In this document: positions 54,475 to 64,000 of the stretch, one piece after another | Numbering within the stretch: the first letter of the stretch is position 1 | How the letters are laid out: every line of letters starts with the position of its first letter | Assembly (NCBI GenBank): GCA_011109175.1 | Contig: RDEW01000008.1 | Span: forward strand, 129,228 to 193,227 | Direction: 5' to 3' | Length of the DNA stretch: 64,000 nucleotides | Source of the DNA: Dicyema japonicum | Taxonomy: Eukaryota > Dicyemida > Rhombozoa > Dicyemidae | Made by a program: the position numbers and the translations under genes | The notes under the pieces: generated by a model | What the model saw: the letters and a program-made list of their open reading frames with translations, nothing else | Told to the model about the DNA's origin: nothing | The model's database searches: none

Positions 54475-55988
54475 CATTCCCGTGAAAATGTTACCTACAG
54501 GGTCAATAATTCATAAGATAAGCGAAAATGTTACTTTTTGATAATTTTTATTATTTTAAAAAACAAATATGCTTTTTAAATTTTAGCCAACCTAATTTTA
54601 TCTTTTTATTTCATCCCTTAAAAATGGGATTTTTCAACTTTTTATTTTTAACGAAAACTAACCCGTGCATGTTACCGCCACTTTACTCAAAATTCAAGAT
54701 AAACCGAGATTTTGTTAAAAAATTGTAAAATTAATATTTAGAAGTTCCTCCTTTATTGCAAATAACTTCGTCAATTCGTTTAGGCATGGATTTGTATAAT
54801 AATTGTATATATTCATTGTCCATACTGTTCCAAATATTTTGAGCGGTTATCCACAGTTCTGAAACTTTTTTTGGAATGTTATCCTATATTTTTGATTTTA
54901 GATAACTCCAACAATTTTCAATAATATTCAGGTCTGGAGATTGTAGAGGCCAATTTTCTAAAACTGTGATCTCCTTGTTTTGGAGTTATTCTTTTGTAGA
55001 CTTTGAAGTATGTGAAGGAGCACCATCTTGTTCTAAAAAGTATCATTTTTGATAAATTTCAACAAGTCCTTCAGAAAGAATTCGTTGATATTTAACAGAA
55101 TTAACATTTCCAGTGCATAAAACTAGCACTCGTTTTCCATCATTTCTAATTGCACCCCAAACCATAATAGAGGGTGAATATTTAATTGTCCCAGTTGTAT
55201 ACTTTGTTTCAAATCGAGATCCTGGAGGTCTTCTAACATTCTCTCGATTCGCGAATCAATGAAATCCGACACTCATCGCTGAAAATTACATTTTTCCATT
55301 CGAAGAGTATTTTAGTTTTGCACCACAATTTTCTTTTTTTTGAGGCTCAGTAAGCAACGGTTTTTTGACAGCTGCTCGTCCGAAAAGATTATTTTAACGT
55401 AATATTCTTTTTACAGTATCATTACTGATAAGATGAGAAACATCACAGTCTGTTCGGATCTGATTAGATGTTTTTTGGATTGCACACAGAATTTCGGACA
55501 AAAATTTTGCATTTTTCTGCCCAGATTTAGGTCTATCATTGCAGTCATATCCTTCGATATAGCGCTTATGGATTTCACGAACTGTACTTCTGCCTATTCC
55601 GAGAGTGCTAGCAACTTTAGAAATCGAAGTCCCATTTTCAATAAAAAAAATATGATTTTATAACGATTTTCAACTGAAACACGTGTCATTTAACGTTTTT
55701 TTAATTTTGTTGTTTTAGAGAATTTAAAAATAAAATAATTACTACTTGACTTCAGATATATCTAATTCCTTTAGATGCCGGTAACATTTGCACGGCTTAA
55801 TTATCATTAAAAAATAGTGGAAAAATCCCATTTAAGGGATGAAATAAAAAAAATAAAATATTGATTAGGTTGGCTAAAATTTAAAAAGCATATTTGCTTT
55901 TTAGAGTAATAAAAATTATCAAATGAAAGTAACATTTTTGCTTATCTTATGAATTACTTGACCCTGGCGGTAACATTGCACGGGACTG
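54475..55988 (-). mobile_element. Tc1-family transposon with IR/DR ends
   Basis: The 1514-bp element is flanked by TA (54473-54474 and 55989-55990). Inverted repeats of about 210 bp (54475-54680; 55774-55988) are well conserved and contain two repeated motifs each: an outer CCCGTG(A/C)AAATGTTACC-like site at the tip and an inner CCCGTGCATGTTACCGCC at 54662-54679 (right: 55775-55793, complement). Two transposase sites per end is the IR/DR layout of Sleeping Beauty-type Tc1 elements. The transposase gene on the minus strand is broken, so the element is now non-autonomous. Confidence 0.9.
54731..55689 (-). pseudogene. Tc1 transposase, DD34E, inactivated
   Basis: On the minus strand it starts MTRVSVENRYKI. 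A frameshift follows, then the paired-like DNA-binding helix GTSISKVASTLGIGRSTVRE and RPKSG. The catalytic core follows in pieces: VIFSDEC (first Asp), YSPSIMVWGAI, FLEQDGAPSHTSKSTKE (second Asp) and WPLQSPDLNIIENCWSYLK (Glu, 34 residues after the second Asp by family rule). It ends MPKRIDEVICNKGGTSKY. At least two frameshifts and several stops are present. Length and order match a full-size Tc1 transposase of about 320-340 residues. Confidence 0.88.
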
Positions 55989-55990
55989 TA

Positions 55991-58200
55991 ATTTTTCGTT
56001 TGAGATTTTTATCGGCCAGAAGATTCCAGTCAGTATGCGCAGTTGACTTCTGTGGAAAGTTTATAGCCTTTCAAAATTGTTTTTCGAGGTTCCCCATGTT
56101 CTGGAATTGTATATCAGTATTGGCTTGATAAACGTGTCGTATAATCTGACACGTAGTTTCAGTGAAACACGTCTTTTTCTATCCATATGTTGTACATTCT
56201 TTGAAGTATATGGTTATCACCACATTCCTTTGACAAATATCTTCGGGGTCTCCTAGTAGTGAGCCGTGTTTTTTTGTCCAGAGTTCGTCATTTTTTGACT
56301 TGGCTCGTTCGATTAGTGTGTAGTCCATTTTTGTAATATTTATGTGCAGATCCCATTTATTTAAAGAGTTTAGGCTTGGACTAAAACTCAGTCAAGTTGG
56401 CTATTCTGGTCATTACACACAAAGTTTACATTATCCGCGTATAACAATTCAATTGTATCTTCGTATTTAGAACCCATTTCCTTTCTCAGCTCCCTGAGGG
56501 CAGCTTCGAGGTATATGATGAATAAAACTTGGGTTAAGGAATCACCTTGTGGAGTTCCCATGTTGATGCTGAAACTCTTTAAATGGTTAGTTCCTATTTT
56601 CATGGATAGACCAGCTTCAGAAAATAATAGACTTATCAGGCAGTCCTCGTCATGCTGTTCCTGTAAATACCCATGAGTTTTTCTCTGTTGATGCTGTCAA
56701 AAGCCTTCGTTAGATCAATTCTTAGGATATAAATGACTTTCCTGTAGTTGTGACATATTGATGTCAGCCATCGATGACTCCACTCGATATCTTCTAAACC
56801 CACTTTGACTTTGGGAAATGTATTTTTCCACTGGCTCTCGGATACGGTTAACCACTATGATCGATAATGTCTTCCTGATAGTTGAGAGTAGAATAATAGG
56901 CCTTAATCAATCCAGCGATCCCTCTTTTTTCCCAGGTTTGTGTATCGGAATTAAGACTTCATGTCCTAATAAAAGTGAACAGTGAAGTTCCATCGACTCG
57001 TATAACCGGAGCATGTTTTAGTATCTCGCTCTGTGATGCCATCATAGCCAGCTGAACGATTGTCTTTTAGGTGTATGAATGCATTTGTTTTTTCCTTTAT
57101 TGTAATTTTTTGTAAGATGTCTTGGATTTCCAATAAATTTAGGTATATTCACCCCCAACTGAATTAAACTGTACCTCGAAGTGTTTGGCAATATGGTTTG
57201 CTTTATCCTCTGGGTTTTGTAAATAATGACCCGCGTTGTCGCAGATTTTCAGCAGCTTTTTCGCAGTTCCTCGTGTAAGTAATTTAACAGGGAAAACATT
57301 CGTCTTCCATACTGACAGTTTTCAATTTCAGTCGCCTTATCGTCCAAATATTTGTGCCTAATGTCATTCGACCGTTTTTTATCAAATATGATATTTGATT
57401 ACGTTTTTTCTTTAATGCACTTTTATTCGAATTTTAACTTCCCAGTTTTGAACGTATTTCCTTCTGCAGTTCCGACAATTCTCTTATTACGGGGTCATGA
57501 ATAACTATTCCGGTCTTTTTCCTGGTATCCAACAGTCTCTGTCGCCGACAGTGTTAAGATATCCAGTCGAAGGGGTGCTACTGGTTTAAACATCCCGCAA
57601 CCGTTTAGAGACATTTTGTTGGTATCTCTTTTTCCGAGTGTCAAAAGTCAACAATTCCACAGCCATACGTTATTTAGAGTTACTCTTTTTCTTTACTCCT
57701 TCAATTCCGAAGTATCGTTTAGGATTTAATCTGGCCACTGTCAGTTATAGTCCTTCCATAACTCATAGAGTCTGACAACAGTCTCTTTAAAGAGATTGGG
57801 CAGATAATATAATCAATTTGGTTATAAATATACGTGTTATCGCCGTCTTTGGACTTTCTTGTGCCAACCCAGGTGGTTTTGTGCTTTGCAGGGTATTCAA
57901 ACGTGGTTTTGCATAGATACAAATTTGATGAATTACAAAAATCAACGATAGAGTGTCCAGAGAGATTTCGATATCCTCTGCCATGTTTTCCCATTTCTTA
58001 ATCCTTCTCATGTCTGCTTTAGCATTCCAATCACCACAGAAGAACGTTAGTGTAGATTTATGAATTTGCATATGTGTTTTCAACAGGATTTTGTAAAACT
58101 CGTCCAACTCGTCCATATTTCTTGAAACTCTGCCCATGTGCGGAACATATAGTTGATAACAGTCATCATAGTATTGTTCGTGGGCGATAAACGGAATTGC
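55991..58200 (-). pseudogene. LINE-B main part, right of Tc1 insertion
   Basis: The minus strand, right to left, starts with the endonuclease: MDELDEFYKILLKT, LTFFCGDWNAKADM (about 58030-58060), YLCKTTFEYPAKHKTTWVG, YIYNQIDYIICPISLK (57719-57994). The linker is 56650-57700. The RT (56388-56603) has MGTPQGDSLTQVLFIIYLEA and a mutated catalytic box, LLYADNVNF (Asp to Asn). Then HRSQLRILTGIFWPIKISNE reaches the Tc1 boundary at 55991. Stops are frequent in the linker and palm. Confidence 0.85.
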
Positions 58201-58404
58201 ATTACTGCCACACGATCATTGGCTCCATACTTTATACACGTAGTTGATTAGGTTCCAGTTGATTGCAGAACCAAAACCGTAGTGACGATTGTCTGATGGG
58301 AGTAAGATATCCTGTAGTTTCTAAATGGTTCTTCGTCTCCAAGAGCATTATTTGTCTCTTGTAAGCAGCTATTTAAATAGTCGCGTGGCGCCATGTGGTG
58401 CTTC

Positions 58405-58705
58405 GTGGCTAATTGGTTGAAGTTTCAGTTTTGTTTTCTCTGTCCTCCTCTTTCTTCCTATTAGAGTGGCGTCATGTGATCCAACTGTCTAGGTGGCGCC
58501 CACTGCCAGGCCGGTACGAAAAAGGATCATTTGCTCTCCCCCACTCCACTGGAGTGGTTTCCACAACTGCAACTATGGACGTCTTTCACCCTTTGTGTTG
58601 ATTCCGGATGGACTCTTTCTGTAAAAGTGGAAACTGGATACACTTAATTAGTTGTTTACTTTAACTTCTTTCTCGGTGTATCCGGGGTTAATTAATGATA
58701 ATAAT
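58405..58705 (+). repeat. Repeat-V copy, best 3' end
   Basis: The body holds GTGGCGTCATGTGATCCAAC, GGTGGCGCCCACTGCCAGG, CCACTCCACTGGAGTGG (itself a palindrome, CCACTCCA/TGGAGTGG) and GGTTTCCACAACTGCAAC. The 3' end is TTCTTTCTCGGTGTATCCGG then GGTTAATTAATGATAATAATG. That terminus is almost the same as that of LINE-P (60495-60520). No pol III boxes were recognised. Confidence 0.75.
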
Positions 58706-58995
58706 GTAAGCAGCAGATATTAATTTTGTAACGTGACAGATCTTCAGATAGTTGTTCCCTCTTGCTTAGAGATGAGAGGCCTCGAACTAAGAGTTTGAAT
58801 TTTAGCATGATAAATACATTTTTTCCAAAGAAAAACAGAAGCACGTCACCACTTCAACCAACAAGTTTATTAAAAAAATTTAATAGATCAAGAATTATTG
58901 TTAATTGCGACAAATTAATATTATTATTAAAAAACACTTTCATAATTGCGCCAAAAACTCCATATATTAATAACTCCGGTTAGTGTGGATTTTGA

Positions 58996-59499
58996 ATGTT
59001 AGCGTGGTGTCATGTGGCTCACCAGAAACGGTCTCACCCATTCCAAAATGGAACGAAAAGAGCCAACAGCTTCTCCCCACCGTCCGGTGGTCCTCTCATC
59101 TCCTGTGTCTTCGACCCTGTCTGGTGTCCCCATTTATCAAAACTTTTGATTCTTCTATGTGGGGACGTCGAAAACAATCCTGGTCCATGGAGATGTTTTA
59201 CAATTATACAACTGAATACGAATGGGATCAGGAAGAAAATCTTTGAACTCCGGGCACTCCTCCGCGAAAATGAGGCTGACCTCGCTTTAATACAGGAGTC
59301 AAAGCTATCTCCCTCCATACCAACACCCTCTTTTCCCGGATGGTTTCCTCCGCGTAGGTCCACCGCTACATACTTGGCTACCCTATCGCAGTTCATTGCC
59401 GATGGTTTTAACACCCATCCCCCGTTTCACAAACCACAATCTTGGTTTCTATTGACATCAACAAAGCTTTTGACATTGTTTCGAGAAAAATCCTGGTAG
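58996..59499 (+). pseudogene. LINE-P copy 2: leader, 2A peptide and fused endonuclease-RT remnant
   Basis: An ATG at 58996 opens a 64-residue leader that ends LLILLCGDVENNPGP (Gly63-Pro64, codons to 59187), a canonical 2A skipping site. The leader is Ser/Pro-rich with a short hydrophobic end. The endonuclease then starts (IIQLNTNGIRKKIF, LALIQESKL) and after FPGW jumps to RSTATYLATLSQFIADGF of the RT. By family knowledge the ribosome would release the leader and restart at Pro64. This copy shows that the 2A lies at the N-terminus of the retrotransposon ORF rather than between two enzymes. Confidence 0.85.
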
Positions 59500-60530
59500 G
59501 AAAAATATTTTCTACTAATATTCGTCCGAATGTGAAATTATGGCTTGCCAACTTTTTGTCTGGAAGACGTGGAAGAGTAGTCAGTGGTGATCTCAGATCT
59601 AGATCACGATTACTACCGAACGGGGTACCACAGGGGTCTCCACTTTCACCAATTCTATTCAACTTATTCCTACACGACAAACCTAATGATGGAGACGAAG
59701 ATTCCCTCCTATTTTCCTACGCAGACGATGTAGTCATTGCATTACGGAACCGTTCGACGCAAGTCACATCTTTAAAAACTCAGACAAAATTGAACATTCT
59801 CCACGATTGGATTGTTGGCAATCGACTAACGATTTCTGCAACCAAGTCTATCTGTTCCACATTCATGTCGGACCGTCGTTCAATGATGAACCGAGTCTTT
59901 TCATTGGTCCCACTCGGATTCCAGTGACAAGGTCCCCCACTGTTTTTGGAGTCAAGTACGACAGCCTTCTCAAATTCAACTCCCACGCAACAGACATGAT
60001 CACCAGGGGCCTCCAGAAAGCTAACGTTATACGCGCCCTTGTCCGGAGGACCACGAGGAACATGGACTTTTCCGTTTCTACTCTCTACCAACAAACAATC
60101 GCGCCTGCCATTGAGTATGCCTCCGTTGCATGAAGATTCGGGCTATCGGAGTCTTTGGTCCAAAGAATCAACTCGATATACCGGAAAACAATCAGTATGT
60201 TTTCCCTACGTAATGGATCAACAGTCGACCCACTACTCATGGAAGCTAAGATCCGTAGTCGTGGCTCCGGATTTCTTCGCCTCTGTGAGGAAGATGGAAA
60301 TCCGCTTCGCTTGATCCTTTCCAAGGCAAGAAAAAACCGATTGGATAAAAAATTCCCCTCCCCGATCGGATTCCTCTGCAAGAGCGAGAGAAGGCTCTTC
60401 CGGAAAGTAGTGGGGACGATGGAAGATCACAGACGTCGAATGGCACAAGTGATTGCGAAAACTGGGATCACCTAACTGTATGACGCTTTTGTCTTTCTTT
60501 CTCGGTGTTCCCGGGGTTATTAAAATAAAA
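58997..60530 (+). mobile_element. LINE-P copy 2, internally deleted
   Basis: Starts at GTTAGCGTGGTGTCATG and ends CTCGGTGTTCCCGGGGTTATTAAA plus an A/T-rich tail. The endonuclease is cut after about 45 residues: position 59341 joins the endonuclease start directly to the RT, with a 2-bp AT match at the junction, removing about 1.45 kb present in copy 1. The RT palm and C-terminal domain are better preserved than in copy 1. Confidence 0.85.
59442..60475 (+). pseudogene. LINE-P copy 2: RT palm, thumb and C-terminal domain
   Basis: Frame 59442-59927 carries SIDINKAFDIVSRKILVGK, FLSGRRGRVVSGDLRSRS, NGVPQGSPLSPILFNLF and SYADDVVIAL, all catalytic residues intact. A shift leads to GPTRIPVTRSPTVFGVKYDS and MITRGLQKANVIRALVRRTT (59880-60133). 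A second shift leads to the C-terminal frame 60155-60475: MVQRINSIYRKTISMFSLRN, GSGFLRLCEEDGNPLRLI and the end MAQVIAKTGIT. Only two shifts and no other obvious lesions make this the youngest-looking RT after 36528-37346. Confidence 0.85.
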
Positions 60531-60651
60531 TAAAAATATATTAATAACTTTAATAAATTACAAACTATTTACTTATATGTAATGTCAGATATTGAACACG
60601 TTGCTGGTTAATGGTTGTTGTTGATAAGAATCATCTAAATTCATCGAATTA

Positions 60652-60815
60652 TGCGGACTTCTGTGCCGAATTGAGTAAAGAAAACCCCAATCGAACGTCC
60701 GCCGAAAAAAAATCCCACCAGCAAGTGGGATTCTTCACGTCTGACGATCCTTCCTTTGGCATAGGTAGCCAGAGTACCTATGCCACATAGGAGTTTCACT
60801 ACTCCTACCTTCGGC
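60652..60815. other. Cluster of perfect stem-loops
   Basis: Three consecutive hairpins with no mismatch: AATCCCAC/GTGGGATT (60711-60732, 8-bp stem, 6-nt loop), GGCATAGGTA/TACCTATGCC (60758-60784, 10-bp stem, 7-nt loop) and TAGGAGT/ACTCCTA (60788-60807, 7-bp stem, 6-nt loop). GCGGAC (about 60652) and GTCCGC (60697-60702) could close an outer stem to their left. The stretch is richer in GC than its flanks and not open in any frame. It might be a structured RNA or the end of a mobile element. No known RNA family was recognised. Confidence 0.6.
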
Positions 60816-61199
60816 ACTTCGAGCCTAACTAGTGTAGTAAGCCGCCCGAATACATGATTGTTGTGTTTTACCTATATTTGAAATTTTCTTATTCATATGA
60901 CATATAATCGATACTGGGCAAGTTCTAAATCATAAGTTGTTCCTCATCGGTAATTGTGACAATAGACATGATCTTTTTTCGTAATTTAGAAAATTCTTTG
61001 TGCGAGAGTCCCTGATTACACATCTCAGAGTTACGTTCAATAATATCGAGGCCGCATCTTTTAGGATTTCATAAGCCACTCAGTTTAACCGCATCGTCCC
61101 ATCATCCAAATATCAATAATTGATAAAAGTGCCATTTACAAGGCCTGCCTCGTCGACTTCTACTAAAAGACCACGGTAAAACCAAACTAATTATCACGT

Positions 61200-62540
61200 G
61201 ATCTCGACGATGACTTCTCTTCAATTGTTCCAAAATTTTACTCCTAGTTTCCTGGAGGGAGTTCGACCCCTGAAAACGAATTGATATTTTTTAGATCCCC
61301 GATCATCAGGAGTGTGATGAAGCATGTATTCCTTGACAAAAAAACAACTCCTATGCAAATCGCTGAATAGATTACAAATACTTGACTCACAGCACTATTC
61401 CTCATGAATAGAAGTTTTAACATTCAGAGAATCGCTTATTTACTCAGGGCAAAACCGTAATATTCCCAACTAGAGCAGTTTGAGCATTTTGATTTGTCTT
61501 TCCTCAGCTCTACGGAGCAAATATTTAATGTCAAATTCGACGATGCTACATGGAAGCAAGCTACACTCTCAGTTAGATTTGGGAACCTTGGAATCCGTCG
61601 TACTTTGGACGTCTCACTTCCTGCACATCTGTCTTCACTCACGGCCTGTAAACCTTTGGTCAGGAGGATTCTACACTCCCTACCCGATTTCTCAATTGAC
61701 CTAGACATAATTTACGCACGGAAAGCCTGGAATGCCACCAACCTCTTCCTACCACTTTTACAAGACTTTCAGCCAAACCTGGACAATTTATTATGTTGGA
61801 CTCTTACTGGAATCAGCCAATCAGCACCGACGCGCTTGTTTGCATTCGAGGAATTCCCCGAGAGAGGTGCCTGCTCAAAGCCATTCCCAATGGAGTTCTG
61901 GGTACCTTCCTGGATGATGGATGCGTCTGTATTGGGATCTCATTGCGACTGTGATTAAAAGTATGTATTCAACATCCGTGCCGATACGGAGACAAGATCG
62001 ACTGTTTTGGCCTACACTCTCTCTCCTGCAGGAAGAGTGCAGGCATATTTCCCAGACACATGGCCATGAATGAACTCGTTAGGCGAGCTTTTGACGCCGC
62101 CGGACATCCCTCCATGCTCGAAACTGTCGGCCTTTGCAGACGGGACGGTAAACCAGATGAGATTAGAATCTTTTCATTTGAAGGCAAGAAACCATTTGTC
62201 TGGGACGTTACCTGTAACGACACAATTGCGTCTTGCAACCTACTCTAGAGTGCCTCTGAAGCCTGTTCTGACACTGAGAAGTCCAAGAAGATGAAACGAG
62301 AATAGTACGCTGTCTTACCCAATTATTTTTTGTTTGTTCCACTCGCCGTTGAGACGTCTGGTTCCCTTGCCCATGGGACGCAGGAATTCTTGAGTCGTCT
62401 AGGAAATCAGATCGTTACACGAAAAAAGAACCTCGTGTTCGCATCTGGCTATTCAAGCGACTCTCGCTCGCTATCCTGAGAGGGAATAGTCACGCAGTCA
62501 GGGCAGCGTCTATATAACCTTTTACTCTGCTTTCTTACTT
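61200..62540 (+). pseudogene. LINE-A copy 2, thumb to 3' UTR
   Basis: It starts in the region before the thumb (IFLGSPIIRSV about 61287), then ALFLMNRSFNIQRIAYLLR (about 61397-61455) and the open frame 61494-61958 with VRFGNLGIRRTLDVSLPAHL, RRILHSLPDFSID and PMEFWVPSWMMDASVLGSHC. The C-terminal domain (62060-62248) reads ELVRRAFDAAGHPSML, LCRRDGKPDE and KKPFVWDVTCNDTIAS. Here PDG has become PDE and one residue is lost. The 3' UTR ends ACGCAGTCAGGGCAGCGTC and CTATATAACC. It is 5'-truncated, lacking the fingers and palm. Confidence 0.8.
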
Positions 62541-62544
62541 CAAA

Positions 62545-64000
62545 TTAGTCCAGTATAATAGTTTTTATAAAAAAAATTAATATTGATTAAATGACAGGTG
62601 ATATGTAACCAACACGGGATGGGTAACCCATGCGGGAACGACATTTATATCCTCCTACCAATGTGGAATCATTCATATTCCAATAAGTAAAGGCTGTTGT
62701 TATTACTTTGTTGAAATCTTGTTAAATAATTACTTTTTCATGCACCGTGAATACACTAAGTAGTGAATTTGACACATTTATTTATCCTATTGAATTTTCC
62801 ATTAATAAATAATTATTCCAAAGACCAAAAGTAAAACCAAACAAATTCCCTGATTTTGACGTATTCCAGAAAAACCTTCACACAAGAACAGTGATCCAGA
62901 AGACGTCCTCCAAAAAGCTGAGATCGATTCAAGAGCTCGTTAGCAGGGAACGAAATTGTCTCCATGTGGGATGAATAGTTTACTTTTTTAAATGCTGACA
63001 GACATTTGCCGTCTCTTGAGTTAGAAGGATTTAATGACGACATTGGATAGAACGAAAATGATAAGTCAAATAACATGTAACACATCAAAGCATTTGCCGC
63101 CTTGACAAGTGATTGGAAAATATTTATGGAGAGAAATTCGTCATGCTGACAATTTTTGACTATAATAAAAGATATTTAATAAAAAATTAATGAGACACAT
63201 CACATCAATATCTACATTGAGCGAACCAATCCACTGTAGTAAGAAAGCGAGATATCTTTTTTAAAAGCCGTAGTGGCACTGGGCGTTTTCTCGATTCATG
63301 TGGATCCTTATTGATGTTTAAGGATTAGAGAAAGCAAAAAAAGGAAAGAATCCTAGTTAATGTAGGTGGAAGTGTAGGAATCTAACTCGCAGCCAATCGT
63401 GAGTGAAAGCACTACCCATTATCTAACATCGAAAAAGGAATCATCAAGAAAAAAGAGTTAAACCATCAATTAAGAGACTTCGACAGGAATGAGAGGTTTT
63501 TGCTGTGTTCTATCATAGTACCACAGCTTTTCTGAATCCAATCGTTATTCTTAAATAAGAATTTGGAAAGACGTTGGTTTTTTCTCAAATTTACATGTTT
63601 TGCCGACTTGTATAGCTGATTAGTAGAAACGATAGGATTCGGAGCCGCATAGTAATGAAGCTGGAATTGTTGTTCAAGATTCTCACGTTGTCGAGTAATG
63701 GAGGAATAGTTAAAGAGAGAAATTGATAATGTTAACTATATTTTCAATAATTAAAGATATTTAATAAAAAATGGTAATGAAATATCTTTTATCATAGATA
63801 TTTAATATATAATTATATCAAAAAATTAAGATAAAAATTTAAATAAAATAAAATTTGACCTAATAAAATTTAGATTACATGAACAGGACTATTCTTTATA
63901 TCATAATTATTCTGTTTAGCAAAATAGTCAAAATAAAATGTGATAAGAAATATATTAATTGATTCATATGTAATTTATAAGAATCCTTCTAAAGTATATT
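62545..64000. other. No gene recognised, possible tRNA-like head at 63350-63425
   Basis: On the minus strand at about 63350-63425, TTAGATAATGGGTAGTGC and GCGAGTTAGATTCCTAC could be worn A and B boxes of a tRNA-derived sequence. The antisense frame 62813-63088 (91 codons, AFKKVNYSSHMETISFPANE) has no known motif. The rest is strongly AT-rich. Confidence 0.35.

Noticed and set aside
60740-60746. Hammerhead ribozyme core CTGACGA
   Set aside because: No GAAA and cleavage-site elements at the required spacing on either strand; only one of the core motifs is present.
1-64000. CRISPR arrays, bacterial operons, ribosome-binding sites or prophage
   Set aside because: Repeats are either adjacent minisatellites or dispersed transposons, there are no spacers of constant length, and all coding content is eukaryotic retroelement or animal-type domains.

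Overview
This window reads as a transposon-dense, AT-rich animal genome, with no bacterial features and no intact large host gene. Most recognisable coding sequence is decayed non-LTR retrotransposon (LINE) of at least five kinds. Around it lie one Tc1 transposon, pogo-like and integrase-bearing DNA transposon remnants, tRNA-derived SINEs, satellites and a 1.62-kb tandem array. Between these sit a few small host-like genes. The most informative is at 4991-5596: it encodes two PHD fingers and a SAM domain, and it reads through only if GT-AG introns of 25 and 22 nt are removed. A second candidate (33355-33872) extends through a 23-nt intron, and a third (39170-39911) has four GT-AG segments of 23-25 nt. 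Introns this short in an animal-like gene fit a dicyemid mesozoan, whose introns are reported to average about 26 nt. That assignment is inference.

Layout: 1-311 tRNA-derived SINE. 660-3830 Jockey/I-like LINE (minus). 4190-4915 RT scrap. 4991-5912 PHD-SAM gene and a second zinc finger. 6227-6845 short tandem repeats. 7600-8060 and 10587-13275 LINE-P, whose reading frame begins with a 2A ribosome-skipping peptide. 13600-14737 LINE 3' ends. 14860-16930 possible small host genes. 17383-28440 LINE-A, its amplified deletion derivative (3.5 units of 1.62 kb), and LINE-B inserted into the right-hand copy. 28900-29880 LINE-B. 30150-33872 unknown ORFs, a repeat copy and a candidate host gene. 35030-38720 LINE-B, including the best RT reading frame of the window. 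39170-39911 putative membrane protein. 40205-46480 SINEs, LINE-R (R4/NeSL-like), integrase and pogo-like scraps. 46951-53840 minisatellite, LINE, SINE and integrase pieces. 54170-58200 LINE-B split by a Tc1 element. 58405-60530 a short repeat, then the second LINE-P copy. 60652-60815 cluster of perfect hairpins. 61200-62540 LINE-A.

Most elements cannot move on their own: nearly every LINE copy has frameshifts, stops or large internal deletions. The history can still be read from nesting. Tc1 sits in LINE-B; LINE-B sits in LINE-A; the LINE-A/LINE-B junction was deleted internally and then amplified in tandem, leaving a 24-bp LINE-B scar in each unit. Family labels (LINE-J, -P, -A, -B, -R, SINE-T, repeat-V) are local names used only here.
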